64,000 bases of DNA from Elusimicrobiota bacterium (GTDB lineage Bacteria > Elusimicrobiota > Elusimicrobia > UBA1565), in contig JBAZVI010000005.1 in NCBI GenBank assembly GCA_041660925.1, positions 265,054 through 329,053 of the forward strand, given 5' to 3'. Shown piece after piece: positions 1-9,142 of the stretch. Position 1 is the stretch's first letter, and every line of letters begins with the position of its first letter. Under the pieces are notes generated by a model. It searched no databases, had not been told where the DNA came from, and saw only the letters and a program-made list of their open reading frames with translations. Both the position numbers and the translations under genes were made by a program.

Positions 1-2028
1 ACAGGCGTGAACGTCGCGACCTACGCGGTGGTCATGCGCGTGGCGGGGACCTTCGACCTGCAGGGGGGCTCGACCATCGCCGTAAGCACCAACGGCTTCC
101 AGGGCGGAGCGGCCAACGGCGGCGACGGCTCCGGTACCGGCGCGGGCTTCGGCGACACGGCCTCCAACGGCGGCGGCTCGGGGGCCGGACACGGCGGGAC
201 CGGCGGGCAAGCCAGCATCAACGTGGGCGGCAGCGCCTACGACTCGCGGACATCGCCCATGCAGCTGGGTTCGGGCGGCGGCGGCGGAGACACGGCCGCC
301 GCCAACGGCGGCGGGCGCGGCGGCGGCTGCGTTCGCATCGAGGCCGACACCTTCAAGCTCGACGGACTCATCGCGGCCAACGGCGGCCGCGGCAACAACG
401 GGACCGGGGGCTCGGCGACGACCGGCGCCGGCGGCGGCGGCTCGGGCGGCACCGTCTACCTGAAGGCCGATTACTTCATCGGCTCGGGGACGATCACGGC
501 GTTCGGCGGCGACGGCGGCACCGATACCGACAACGGCGACGACCCGGGCGGCGGCGGCGGCGGCGGCCGCGTCTCCATCGACGTGACGGTCGGCGGGAAC
601 ACCTGCGACCTCTTCGTCTCGACGCACGGCGGGCTCTCGGGCGGCGGCACCTCGGGAGCCGGCGGCGACGGAAGCTTCAGCTCGACGGTGACGCTACCGT
701 CTCCGTCGCTCGTCGCGGTGGTCGCGACCAGTGATACGGTCCATTGGAATTGGAGCACCGTCTACGGAGCGAAGGACTACCAGCTCTTCTCCTCGACCGG
801 AGGGCTCGGGCAGTCGCCGGTCCTCGAGCCTTCGGCGACCTCCTACACCGAGACCGGGCTCGACCCGAACACCCTCCACACGCGTTTCGTTCGCGTCTCC
901 GCCTGCGGCAACGCCGCCGATTCGGCGGAGGCGGCGCTCGCCACGCTCGCGCGGCCGCCCCGCGTTCTCGCGCAGCCCTTCCTGAACAACGCGCTCAGCT
1001 CCATCACGGTCGCCTGGGCGGCCTGGGAGACGGCCCCGCAGAAGGACAGCTGCTCCGGCTACCGGCTTGAGGCGTCGTCGACGGATTTCGGGGCCTCCGC
1101 GCCGGGGGGACTCGTGCTGACCTCGGAAACGGCGAAAGTGCTGGCCTCCACGCTGACGGTCGCCGGGCTCGACCCGAACACGACCTATTACTATCGAGTC
1201 GCCGCGCTCAACGTCGAGGGCTCGACGAGCGTCTATGCGGTGCTCGGGGCCAGCGCGACGCTCGCCTTCTCTCCGGCCGCCGCCGCGGAGGTGTTCCCCT
1301 CGGTGCACATCGCTTCGATCACGGCCGAGTGGGAGGCGCTTCCGACCGCGGCCGCCGACGCGGCGAGCAAGAGCGCCGCGGGCTATTGGCTCGAGGCTTC
1401 CTCGACGAACTTCGGGGCGCTCCTGCCGGGAGGACTCGTCTACTCCTCGCGTACCTACTCCCTGGCGGCAAGCTCCCTGACGATCGGCGCGGGAGGGACC
1501 CTCGACCGCTGCGCGACCTACTACTTCCGCCTGGCCTCGCTGAGCTACAACGTGCTCCCCAACTATCAGACCCTGGGCTCGACGATGACGCTCAACGACT
1601 GGGGCGCGAATTTCTCCGTTCACAGCGTCGACATCGGGAACATCGACGTGAACACGGAGCATCTCATCCCCACGGGCTTCGTCGTCAGCAACGGCGTCGC
1701 CTGTCCCGCGACCCTCCAGCTCAAGGCCGAGGTCGTGACCTCGGGAGGGAGCCCCTGGTCGGTGGCCTCATCGTCGGGGACCGACACGCTGACGGTGCAG
1801 GCGCTCTTCGACGCGGCGCAGCCGGCCGCGACGGACTTCACGGGCGAGGACCTGCTCGCCGAGACGCCGCTGCAGGCCACGGGGACCCGGTTCGCGGGGG
1901 GGCAGAACGGGGCAGGACTCATCTACCTCGAGGAACGCACGCTGTGGCTGAAGATCGGCATGCCGCGCATCTCCAGCACCGACCTGCCGCAGGACCTGCG
2001 GGTCACGGTCTACGGCTACCCGCCGTAG
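1..2028 (+). CDS. Glycine-rich surface protein with FnIII-like domains (5' end outside window)
   Basis: The reading frame is open from base 1, so the gene starts upstream; the first in-window start-like codon is a GTG at 7. About the first 215 visible residues are Gly/Asn/Ser-rich with repeated GGGG and NGG runs alternating with short beta-strand motifs (GGCVRIEAD, GGTVYLKAD, GGRVSIDV), as in large secreted beta-helical or glycine-rich adhesin-type proteins. Three FnIII-like units follow (about residues 225-310, 315-420 and 425-525), each with the typical Y-F-R-V strand (HTRFVRVSA, YYYRVAALN, YYFRLASLS). A C-terminal beta domain of about 150 residues follows and ends in YGYPP. It is very probably exported and extracellular. 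Its 3' end is 3 bp from the convergent MFS gene. No substrate or partner can be named. Confidence 0.75.
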   Translation, partial: TGVNVATYAVVMRVAGTFDLQGGSTIAVSTNGFQGGAANGGDGSGTGAGFGDTASNGGGSGAGHGGTGGQASINVGGSAYDSRTSPMQLGSGGGGGDTAAANGGGRGGGCVRIEADTFKLDGLIAANGGRGNNGTGGSATTGAGGGGSGGTVYLKADYFIGSGTITAFGGDGGTDTDNGDDPGGGGGGGRVSIDVTVGGNTCDLFVSTHGGLSGGGTSGAGGDGSFSSTVTLPSPSLVAVVATSDTVHWNWSTVYGAKDYQLFSSTGGLGQSPVLEPSATSYTETGLDPNTLHTRFVRVSACGNAADSAEAALATLARPPRVLAQPFLNNALSSITVAWAAWETAPQKDSCSGYRLEASSTDFGASAPGGLVLTSETAKVLASTLTVAGLDPNTTYYYRVAALNVEGSTSVYAVLGASATLAFSPAAAAEVFPSVHIASITAEWEALPTAAADAASKSAAGYWLEASSTNFGALLPGGLVYSSRTYSLAASSLTIGAGGTLDRCATYYFRLASLSYNVLPNYQTLGSTMTLNDWGANFSVHSVDIGNIDVNTEHLIPTGFVVSNGVACPATLQLKAEVVTSGGSPWSVASSSGTDTLTVQALFDAAQPAATDFTGEDLLAETPLQATGTRFAGGQNGAGLIYLEERTLWLKIGMPRISSTDLPQDLRVTVYGYPP

Positions 2029-2031
2029 TCC

Positions 2032-4473
2032 TCAAGTCTTCTTTTCTTTTTCCTGGAAGAGCTTGTCGGGGAGGCCCGGCAGGCGTTTCGGCGCGCGCCA
2101 GAAGAGCAGCGCGCCGAGAACATAGGCGACCCCGATGGGGAGCAGGAGGGTGGGGAAGGCCTGCGTCAGCAGGCCGGCGGCCAGCGAGAGCAGGCCGTAG
2201 CCCATCGAGTTGAAGGTGTTGAAGAAGGAGCTCGAGACTCCGAAGACCTTCCCCAGGTCCTCGCGGCGGGTGCTTCCCTGCTGGTAGACGCTGAAGGACA
2301 CCGCGGCCGGGCCCGTGAACATCCCATAGAGGAGCATCGTGAGGAAGAACGCGGTCTTCACGCTGATCCATGCCGCCGCGCCGGGCAGCGTCCAGACGAG
2401 ATAGGGCGCCCAGATCGCGAGAAGTCCGGCGCCGAGGAACTTGATCCAGCCGCGGTGCGTGAGCCGGCTCGAGAGCGCGATGAGCCCGGCCACCAGGGCC
2501 GCCGCGGCCGCGGCGGCGACGAGGCTGCCGGGCACGAGCGTCAGGTAGACCCAGGTCGCGGCCAGCGCGAGCACCGCTCCCTGCACCAGCCGCTGTCCGG
2601 CGACCTTCTTCCCGACGAAGGGCACGGTGAGCTCCGGCAGCTTCACTTGCGAGGAGATCGAGATGAGGTTCCCGAAGAAGGCCGCGCCATGGAGCATCCC
2701 GAGCATCAGGCCCTTGCCCGTCGCGCCCACCAGCGTCGTCGCGATGAGAGGGAGCGCGAAGTTCTGCAGGGGGTAGGTCAGCACCGCCTGGAAGGAGGAG
2801 TAGAGGATGGAGGCGAACTGGCGGCCCTTCCAGAGCTTCGACTCGGTCCGCAGCGCCTTGGCCTCGGGCTCGGCGGACTTCCCGGCGGCCTCGAGCTCGG
2901 CGAGCCGCGCGGCGACCTCCTTCTCCCGGGCCGAGGGCTCGCGGAACTCCCCGGCGCGCAGGGCGCGCACGGTGTCCGAGCGGAACACCCAGAAGAAGAG
3001 GGCCGCGGTGATGGGGAGCGAGGACTTCAGGACGCCCGCGACGACCCTCGGCAGGGCATAGGGCGCGAGCGCCGCGAGCAGGGGGCCGGAAGCGGCGTAG
3101 AGCGCGACCGCGCCGGCGAGGAATGCGATCTCGAGCCCGTACTTCCTCAGGAACGGTCCGATGGAGAGACCGTTCTTCTCGGCGCCGGGCCGCGCCTTGG
3201 GGGCGTCGGTCGGCATCGTGAACCAGAGGATGGGCACGACGAGGAAGGCGTGCACCGCGGCGGAGATGAGGAAGGGGAGGAGGGGGTTCCACTTGTCCAC
3301 GATGGAGCCGACCCCGATGATGAGGCCGAGGACGACCTGCATCGTGACGTAGTGCACCGAGCGCAGGGCGGTGACGGTCTCCTGGTGCTTGCCGGCGAGG
3401 CGGCGGATGTAGGCGTTGTCCGTCGTCATCGTCGAGGAGAGGACCCAGCCGTTGGCGATGGAGGAGAGCAGCAGCGTCCAGAAGTTGAGGATGCCGAAGT
3501 AGGAGAAGGCGGGGAGCGCGAGGGTGAGGATGGAGCGCAGGCCGACGTTGATGGCCATCGAGTGCCGCGCCGAGAGCTTGTCGGCGAGCGCGCCGTTGAG
3601 CGGGCCGGTGGCGATGGCGGCCAGAGGTCCGAGCGCCATGAGCGTCCCGTAGACCGCCCAGCCCACGGCCGGCGCGGCGACGAAGGGGTAGGCGATGGAG
3701 GTGAGGATGAAGGAGGCCATCGACAGCGTGCCGGTGATGAAGAGCGCGATGACGGCCTTCTTGTTGAAGCCGTCGGCCGGGGCCGAAGGCGCCGGGGCCG
3801 GGACGACCGGCGCGGCCGCGTGCTCGCCTTCGTTGGAGGGCGCGAGCTCGGGGAGGTGGGAGACCGTCCGCCCCGCGACGGAGGAGTCCTCGTCGACGGC
3901 GGCCGCACGGCGGCCGTGGAAGAGGCGTTCGAGGAGCGAGAGGCGGCCGGTGTCGGTCTCGGCCTTCGCGATCGCAGCGCCGCTCTCTTCGAGCGTCTTT
4001 ATGACGGAGATCTGTGCGGTCTCGGACGGCGCGGAGATCGCGACGGCCCCCTCACCCTCCCCTCTCCCCCGGCGGGGGAGAGGGATGAAGGGAGAGGGGG
4101 TCGCGGCCATGACGGCGGAGTTCGTCCGGGCGACGGGAAGAAAGCTCTTGGGCGCAAGCGCGGCGACGGCGGCCCCCGACTTCGCTCGGGGCGTCCCGAC
4201 CGTCGGCGACAGAGTCGCGGGCTGGACGGTCGGAAGCGTCAGCGGCGCGTCGAGGCGGACGGTCCCGGTGATGGGAAGGACGTTGGCTCCCTGACCGGTG
4301 AGGACGGCGGCGGCCCCTACGAAGGGGGTCGGCGTGAAGGAGGCCGGCGCGATCGGCGCGGTATGGACCGTCTGGGCGAAGAGCGTGAGGGCTTGAGGGC
4401 CGGGGGCGAGGATGAAGAGGGCGGCGCCGAGGAAGGCGCTCAGGAGGCGGGAGGGCAGGGACCTCTTCCTCAT
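2032..4473 (-). CDS. MFS-type transporter with long exported-like N-terminal extension
   Basis: The 813-aa protein has a C-terminal part (from about residue 236) with around 12 hydrophobic helices and a motif-A-like loop after TM2 (GALADKLSARHS), so it looks like a major facilitator superfamily carrier. The substrate is unknown. Residues 1-35 look like a signal peptide (RKR, then a hydrophobic stretch, then LFAQ), and about 200 residues of Ala/Pro-rich linker separate it from TM1, roughly twice the usual MFS length. The central cytoplasmic loop is also enlarged and highly charged. A REP-like palindrome (4047-4100) is translated within the linker, at about residues 125-142. On the minus strand a TACCCT box (plus 4481-4486) sits 7 nt before the ATG, so a leaderless message is possible. 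The family assignment is firm; the role is not known. Confidence 0.8.
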   Translation of the reverse strand: MRKRSLPSRLLSAFLGAALFILAPGPQALTLFAQTVHTAPIAPASFTPTPFVGAAAVLTGQGANVLPITGTVRLDAPLTLPTVQPATLSPTVGTPRAKSGAAVAALAPKSFLPVARTNSAVMAATPSPFIPLPRRGRGEGEGAVAISAPSETAQISVIKTLEESGAAIAKAETDTGRLSLLERLFHGRRAAAVDEDSSVAGRTVSHLPELAPSNEGEHAAAPVVPAPAPSAPADGFNKKAVIALFITGTLSMASFILTSIAYPFVAAPAVGWAVYGTLMALGPLAAIATGPLNGALADKLSARHSMAINVGLRSILTLALPAFSYFGILNFWTLLLSSIANGWVLSSTMTTDNAYIRRLAGKHQETVTALRSVHYVTMQVVLGLIIGVGSIVDKWNPLLPFLISAAVHAFLVVPILWFTMPTDAPKARPGAEKNGLSIGPFLRKYGLEIAFLAGAVALYAASGPLLAALAPYALPRVVAGVLKSSLPITAALFFWVFRSDTVRALRAGEFREPSAREKEVAARLAELEAAGKSAEPEAKALRTESKLWKGRQFASILYSSFQAVLTYPLQNFALPLIATTLVGATGKGLMLGMLHGAAFFGNLISISSQVKLPELTVPFVGKKVAGQRLVQGAVLALAATWVYLTLVPGSLVAAAAAAALVAGLIALSSRLTHRGWIKFLGAGLLAIWAPYLVWTLPGAAAWISVKTAFFLTMLLYGMFTGPAAVSFSVYQQGSTRREDLGKVFGVSSSFFNTFNSMGYGLLSLAAGLLTQAFPTLLLPIGVAYVLGALLFWRAPKRLPGLPDKLFQEKEKKT
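4047..4100. repeat. REP-like palindrome copy A (inside MFS linker)
   Basis: Contains a perfect 10-bp inverted repeat, 4061-4070 with 4074-4083, and a 3-nt loop GGC, flanked by CCCTCACC and by GATGAAGGG. It is read through in frame by the minus-strand MFS gene. The reverse complement resembles the element at 12901-12952 (shared CCCTTCATCCCTC followed by C-run and G-run). Confidence 0.75.
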
Positions 4474-4577
4474 CGGCCATAGGGTACCCGCGTGCTTGAA
4501 CGCGCGCGTGGGCCTTCGGGGCGTTCCCGTCGCGGCATAGGGCCCAGCCCCCTTCGGGTCCTAAGGATTCATGAAGG

Positions 4578-4606
4578 TTGACGGTGCGGAGTGCGAGCGC
4601 TACACT
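4578..4606 (+). promoter_or_regulatory. Sigma-70-type promoter, leaderless start
   Basis: TTGACG at 4578-4583, 17-bp spacer, TACACT at 4601-4606. The expected transcription start is about 4613, which is the ATG of the lipoprotein gene. It overlaps and argues against the upstream in-frame ATG at 4571. Confidence 0.75.
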
Positions 4607-4612
4607 ACGCTC

Positions 4613-6463
4613 ATGCGCAGGACTCTTCCTCTCGTCGTTCTGATCGCGTGCGGCTGCTTCGGGTCCGACCCCTATCGGCGCCTGGCGGAGGATCTTGCCG
4701 ACCCTCTCGGCAAGGGTGATCGCAGGATCGCCGTTCTGCCTTTCCGCGACCTCGAATCGCACGACTCCAACGCGGGGCTGAAGGTCGCCGAAGCGCTGAC
4801 GACCAGGCTTTATCGGCGCAAGGGACTGCAGCTCGTCGAAAGATCGCTGCTCGACAAAGTCCTCGACGAACATCGCGTCGAGGGGTCCGGAGCGTTCGAC
4901 GAGGCCTCGCTCCAGCGGTTGGGGCGACTCGCCGGCGCCGACGCGGTCGTCGTCGGCACCCTCACCGGCCTCGACGCCGAGAACGCCGAGATCAACGCGC
5001 GAGTCGTCGAGATGGGAACCGGGCGGATGCTCTCTGCTGCGCGAGCGCGCGTTCCACGCCCGACGGCGTCCGCACATGAGCCGCGAGCGGCAGCGGCGAC
5101 GATGAGCGAAGCGAAGGTCCTTCCCGCCGAGATGCCGTCTCCCGAGATCGGGATTGCGAGGGCGCCGCGCGCGGGGCAGGTCTCGGGTATGGATTTCATC
5201 GACGGCGCATGGGCCGGCCAGGGGATCGAGGTCGACGACGCGGGAGTCCGGCTCGTGCGCCCCGCGGACGCCGTGTTCTCGGTCGACGACGTGACGCCGC
5301 TTCCGGGCCCGAAGAAGACGCACGGCGTCGCGGTCTGGGCGGGGAGGATCTACGTCGTCGGCGGGGAGTCGGACGGAGGGGCGGCCAGCGCCGACGTCTT
5401 TTCCGCACCGGTCCTGAAAGACGGGACGCTCGGGCAATGGCGCGGCGAGACGCCTCTTCCGGGTGCGCGCTATCAGGCTCCGATAGCCGTCTGGGACGGG
5501 CGTCTATTCGTCTTCGGCGGATATGGGGGAGGCTATCGCGACGACGTGTTGGCGGCGGGGATCGGCGAGGAGGGAAGGCTCGGCGCATGGACGGCCGTGG
5601 CGCGTCTCCCCGAAGCACTGACGTACGGGCATGCCGCGGTCTGGGCGGGGCGCGCCTATCTGTCCGGAGGAGTCAACGTCCGCGGGAACCTTCCGTACAT
5701 GCTGACCGCGGAGATCCAACCGCAGGGTCGGTTCGGAGCCTGGGAGAGGATCGAGACCGGGACGGATCGCGGGGGCCTGACGCCGGCGGCGGCGATGGAC
5801 CGCATCTATCTTACGGGCGGCAACAAAGCCCTCGAGAGCTCCAAGACCGTACTCTGGATGGAGGCTTCGGCGGAGGGGCCGCGCCGACTGCTTCGAGCGG
5901 GACGCATGCTCCCCGTTCCTCTTCTCGGGCAGGGTTTCGCGGCGGCCGACGGAAGACTCTTCATCCTCGGCGGATCCTATCCGGGGGTGGACTCCGCGCA
6001 GAGGGCGAGCAGCGCGGTGTTCTCGTCGCGTCCTTCCGCGGACGGAGAGCCGGGCGTCTGGACGCGGGTAGGGCGTCTGCCCGGACCCCGTTCAGACTTC
6101 TTCGGGACTCCCTTCTGGGGGGACTCTCTCTATGTCATCGGCGGCGCGGAGGGCAGCCATGCCGCGTCGCGGGCGCTGCGGGTCCGCGTGGATCGCAGCG
6201 CGGTCCGCTCCGGGACCTATTTCGGCTCGCTCTCGTTCAAGGAGTCGCGGCCGTGCCGTCTCGTCTGGAAGGCGGATTCCAACGGCGGGAAGCTCCGAAT
6301 CTCGGTCCGCACGGCGGCCGGCGGAGACTTCTCGTCATGGCGGCGCGTCGAGAACGGGCAATCCCTGGGCTCGGTCCGCATCGTCGAGTATCGGGTCGAT
6401 CTCGAAGCGGCCGCGGACGGCCGCTCGCCTCTTCTTCGCGAGATCGGTCTTCGCACGCGATAG
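4613..6463 (+). CDS. Lipoprotein: CsgG/FlgO-like domain fused to kelch-type propeller
   Basis: With the start at 4613 the protein (616 aa) begins MRRTLPLVVLIACGC, a lipoprotein signal with lipobox LIAC, so Cys13 is the likely lipidated residue. Residues about 25-145 (IAVLPFRDL, LTTRLYRRKGLQLVER, LAGADAVVVGTL) resemble the curli-assembly CsgG/FlgO-like periplasmic domain, which usually detects or assembles outer-membrane structures. From about residue 220 six or so repeats with VWAGRIYVVGG, VWDGRLFVFGG and VWAGRAYLSGG patterns form a kelch-like beta-propeller. An ATG at 4571 has a plausible AAGG site, but it would place Asp/Glu residues in the signal n-region and lies upstream of the promoter -35. 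The combination is unusual; the role is unknown, presumably at the envelope. Confidence 0.78.
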   Translation: MRRTLPLVVLIACGCFGSDPYRRLAEDLADPLGKGDRRIAVLPFRDLESHDSNAGLKVAEALTTRLYRRKGLQLVERSLLDKVLDEHRVEGSGAFDEASLQRLGRLAGADAVVVGTLTGLDAENAEINARVVEMGTGRMLSAARARVPRPTASAHEPRAAAATMSEAKVLPAEMPSPEIGIARAPRAGQVSGMDFIDGAWAGQGIEVDDAGVRLVRPADAVFSVDDVTPLPGPKKTHGVAVWAGRIYVVGGESDGGAASADVFSAPVLKDGTLGQWRGETPLPGARYQAPIAVWDGRLFVFGGYGGGYRDDVLAAGIGEEGRLGAWTAVARLPEALTYGHAAVWAGRAYLSGGVNVRGNLPYMLTAEIQPQGRFGAWERIETGTDRGGLTPAAAMDRIYLTGGNKALESSKTVLWMEASAEGPRRLLRAGRMLPVPLLGQGFAAADGRLFILGGSYPGVDSAQRASSAVFSSRPSADGEPGVWTRVGRLPGPRSDFFGTPFWGDSLYVIGGAEGSHAASRALRVRVDRSAVRSGTYFGSLSFKESRPCRLVWKADSNGGKLRISVRTAAGGDFSSWRRVENGQSLGSVRIVEYRVDLEAAADGRSPLLREIGLRTR

Positions 6464-6500
6464 AGCCCTCGTTCTCCGTACGCGCGCGCGTCCGCGCGCC

Positions 6501-6529
6501 TTGAATAGTTAATATCGCTATGCCATAAT
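6501..6529 (+). promoter_or_regulatory. Promoter of clpC
   Basis: TTGAAT at 6501-6506, 17-bp spacer, CATAAT at 6524-6529, with an expected start near 6536. This leaves a leader of about 80 nt before clpC, longer than most leaders in this window. No CtsR-type or CIRCE-type operator was recognised. Confidence 0.7.
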
Positions 6530-6614
6530 CAACGAATATCGCCGGGGAAATCGTCCGGCGGCGCACCGTTTTCAGCCGCGAGACGCAGGCGGATACGACT
6601 CGAACGAGGTCATC

Positions 6615-9113
6615 ATGTCCAACCGATTCACCGAAAGGGCGCAGCGCGTCATCCTCATCGCTCAGGAAGAGGCCAAGCGCCTCAACCACGACTACGTCGG
6701 GACCGAGCACATCCTCCTCGGCCTCATCGCCCTCGGCGAGGGCGTCGCCGCCCAGGTGCTCGCGAACCTCGGCGTCGACCTGCGCCGCGTGCGCGCCGAG
6801 ATCGAGAAGATCGTCGGCACCGGCGACAACGTGATGCTCCTCGGCGAGATCCCCTTCACGCCCCGCGCCAAGAAGGTCCTCGAGTACGCCGTCGAGGAAG
6901 CCCAGCACATGGGCCACTCGTACGTCGGCACCGAGCACCTTCTGCTCGGGCTCATCCGCGAGGAGGAGGGCGTCGCGGCCCGGGTGCTCGAGAACCTCGG
7001 CCTGCGCCTCGACGTCGTGCGCGAGGAGGTCCTCAACCTCCTCGGCGAGGGCGGCCAGCAGCCCAACGCCGGCGGCGGCGGCCCGCAGGCCGGCGCTCAG
7101 GGCGGTCCGAAGGAGGGGGGCGCGAAGAGCAAGAGCAAGACACCGACCCTCGACGAGTTCGGCCGCGACCTCACCCAGCTCGCCCGCGAGGGACGGCTCG
7201 ACCCCGTCATCGGCCGCCTCGACGAGATCGAGCGCGTCATCCAGATCCTCGCGCGACGCACCAAGAACAACCCCGTCCTCATCGGCGACCCGGGCGTCGG
7301 CAAGACCGCCATCGTCGAGGGACTCGCGCAGAAGATCATGAGCGGCGACGTCCCCGAACTGCTCGCCGGCAAGCGCGTGCTCACCCTCGACCTCGCCTCC
7401 GTCGTCGCGGGCACGAAGTACCGCGGCGAGTTCGAGCAGCGCCTCAAGAACATCATCGAGGAGATCCGCAAGGCGAAGGGCCTCATCATCCTCTTCGTCG
7501 ACGAGCTCCATACGATGATCGGCGCCGGCGCCGCCGAGGGCGCCATCGACGCCTCCAACATGCTGAAGCCCGCGCTCGCGCGCGGCGAGCTCCAGTGCAT
7601 CGGCGCGACGACGCTCGACGAGTACCGCAAATACATCGAGCACGACGCCGCGCTCGAGCGCCGCTTCCAGTCCGTGCTCGTCGACCCGCCCAGCGTCGAG
7701 GACACCGTGAAGATCCTCGCCGGCCTGCGCGACAAGTACGAGTCGCACCACAAGGTGAAGTACCTCGACGAGGCCCTCAAGGCCGCCGCCGAGCTCGCCG
7801 ACCGCTACATCACCGACCGCTTCCTCCCCGACAAGGCCATCGACCTGCTCGACGAGGCCGGCTCCCGCGCGCGCCTGCAGACGACGCAGGCCCCCTCCTC
7901 GTTCAAGGAGAAGGACGTCGAGATCGAGGGCGTGGTGAAGGAGAAGTCCTCCGCCATCGCCGGACAGGAATACGAGAAGGCCGCCCGCCTGCGCGACAAG
8001 GAGAAGGACCTGCGCAAAGGCCTCGAGGAGATGAAGAAGAAGTGGCGCGACAAGCGCGACCTGACGGTCCCCTCCATCGGCCCCGACGAGATCGCGGTCG
8101 TGGTCAGCAAGTGGACCGGCGTCCCCGTGACGAAGCTCACCGAGGGCGAGACCGAGAAGCTGGTGAACATGGAGGAGGTCCTCCACAAGCGCGTCATCGC
8201 CCAGGACATGGCCATCAAGGTCATCAGCCAGGCCATCCGCCGCTCGCGCACCGGCCTCAAGGACCCCAAGAAGCCCATCGGGACCTTCCTGCTGCTCGGG
8301 CCGACCGGCGTCGGCAAGACCGAGCTCGCGCGCGCGCTCGCCGAGGCGCTCTTCGGCAACGAGGACGCGCTCATCCGCATCGACATGTCCGAGTACATGG
8401 AGAAGTTCGCGGTCAGCCGCCTCATCGGCGCGCCTCCCGGCTACGTCGGCTATGAAGAAGGCGGGCAGCTCACCGAGGCCGTGCGCCGCAAGCCCTACTC
8501 CGTGGTCCTGCTCGACGAGATCGAGAAGGCCCACTCCGACATCTACAACATCCTGCTGCAGATCATGGACGACGGCGTCCTCAACGACAACCTCGGCCAC
8601 AAGGTGTCGTTCAAGAACTGCGTCGTCATCCTGACCTCCAACATCGGCGCCCGCCTGATCACCAAGGGCAAGACCCTCGGCTTCGCCGCCGCCGAGGCGA
8701 GCGCCGATCGCGACTACCGCGACATGAAGGACACGGTCATGGACGAGGTCAAGCGCGTCTTCAACCCGGAGTTCATCAACCGCATCGACGACATCCTCGT
8801 CTTTCAGGCGCTCAACGAGGTCGACATGACGAAGATCCTCGACCTCATGCTCGGCCGCGTGCGCAAGAAGATCGAGGCGCAGGGCTTCAAGGTCGAGTTC
8901 TCCGACGAGGCCAAGAAGTTCCTGGTCAAGACCGGGTTCGATTCGAACTACGGTGCGCGTCCCCTGCAGCGCACGATCCAGCGCTACCTCGAGGACCCGC
9001 TCGCCGAGGAGATCCTGCTCAAGAAGTTCGACGCCAACGGCACGATCTACATCGACCTCGACGGGCCCGGCGAGAAGCTGAGCTTCAGCAAGCAGCCGGC
9101 GCAGAAGGTCTAG
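6615..9113 (+). CDS. clpC: ATP-dependent Clp protease ATP-binding subunit ClpC
   Basis: An 832-aa HSP100/Clp unfoldase of the cytoplasm that feeds substrates to ClpP. The N-domain has two repeats (residues 1-150; TERAQRVILIAQEEA and TPRAKKVLEYAVEEA), then AAA-1 with Walker A GDPGVGKT at 224-231. A UVR-like middle segment lies at about 450-480 (QEYEKAARLRDKEKDLRKG), and AAA-2 has Walker A GPTGVGKT at 562-569 with Walker B VVLLDEIEKAH. The C-terminal D2-small domain ends FSKQPAQKV. The length and UVR segment mark it as ClpC rather than ClpA or ClpB. A GAGG site precedes the ATG. No mcsA, mcsB or ctsR lies beside it, so regulation differs from that in Bacillus. The call is secure. Confidence 0.97.
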   Translation: MSNRFTERAQRVILIAQEEAKRLNHDYVGTEHILLGLIALGEGVAAQVLANLGVDLRRVRAEIEKIVGTGDNVMLLGEIPFTPRAKKVLEYAVEEAQHMGHSYVGTEHLLLGLIREEEGVAARVLENLGLRLDVVREEVLNLLGEGGQQPNAGGGGPQAGAQGGPKEGGAKSKSKTPTLDEFGRDLTQLAREGRLDPVIGRLDEIERVIQILARRTKNNPVLIGDPGVGKTAIVEGLAQKIMSGDVPELLAGKRVLTLDLASVVAGTKYRGEFEQRLKNIIEEIRKAKGLIILFVDELHTMIGAGAAEGAIDASNMLKPALARGELQCIGATTLDEYRKYIEHDAALERRFQSVLVDPPSVEDTVKILAGLRDKYESHHKVKYLDEALKAAAELADRYITDRFLPDKAIDLLDEAGSRARLQTTQAPSSFKEKDVEIEGVVKEKSSAIAGQEYEKAARLRDKEKDLRKGLEEMKKKWRDKRDLTVPSIGPDEIAVVVSKWTGVPVTKLTEGETEKLVNMEEVLHKRVIAQDMAIKVISQAIRRSRTGLKDPKKPIGTFLLLGPTGVGKTELARALAEALFGNEDALIRIDMSEYMEKFAVSRLIGAPPGYVGYEEGGQLTEAVRRKPYSVVLLDEIEKAHSDIYNILLQIMDDGVLNDNLGHKVSFKNCVVILTSNIGARLITKGKTLGFAAAEASADRDYRDMKDTVMDEVKRVFNPEFINRIDDILVFQALNEVDMTKILDLMLGRVRKKIEAQGFKVEFSDEAKKFLVKTGFDSNYGARPLQRTIQRYLEDPLAEEILLKKFDANGTIYIDLDGPGEKLSFSKQPAQKV

Positions 9114-9142
9114 CCGGAAGGCCGGAAGGGAGGTCTCTCGGG

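Noticed and set aside
4571..4612. Earlier ATG start for the kelch lipoprotein
   Set aside because: It would put acidic residues before the lipobox and it lies upstream of a good -35/-10 promoter whose start falls on the ATG at 4613.
6464..6500. Terminator between the kelch gene and clpC
   Set aside because: The CGCGCG runs can fold, but no clear stem with T-run is present.
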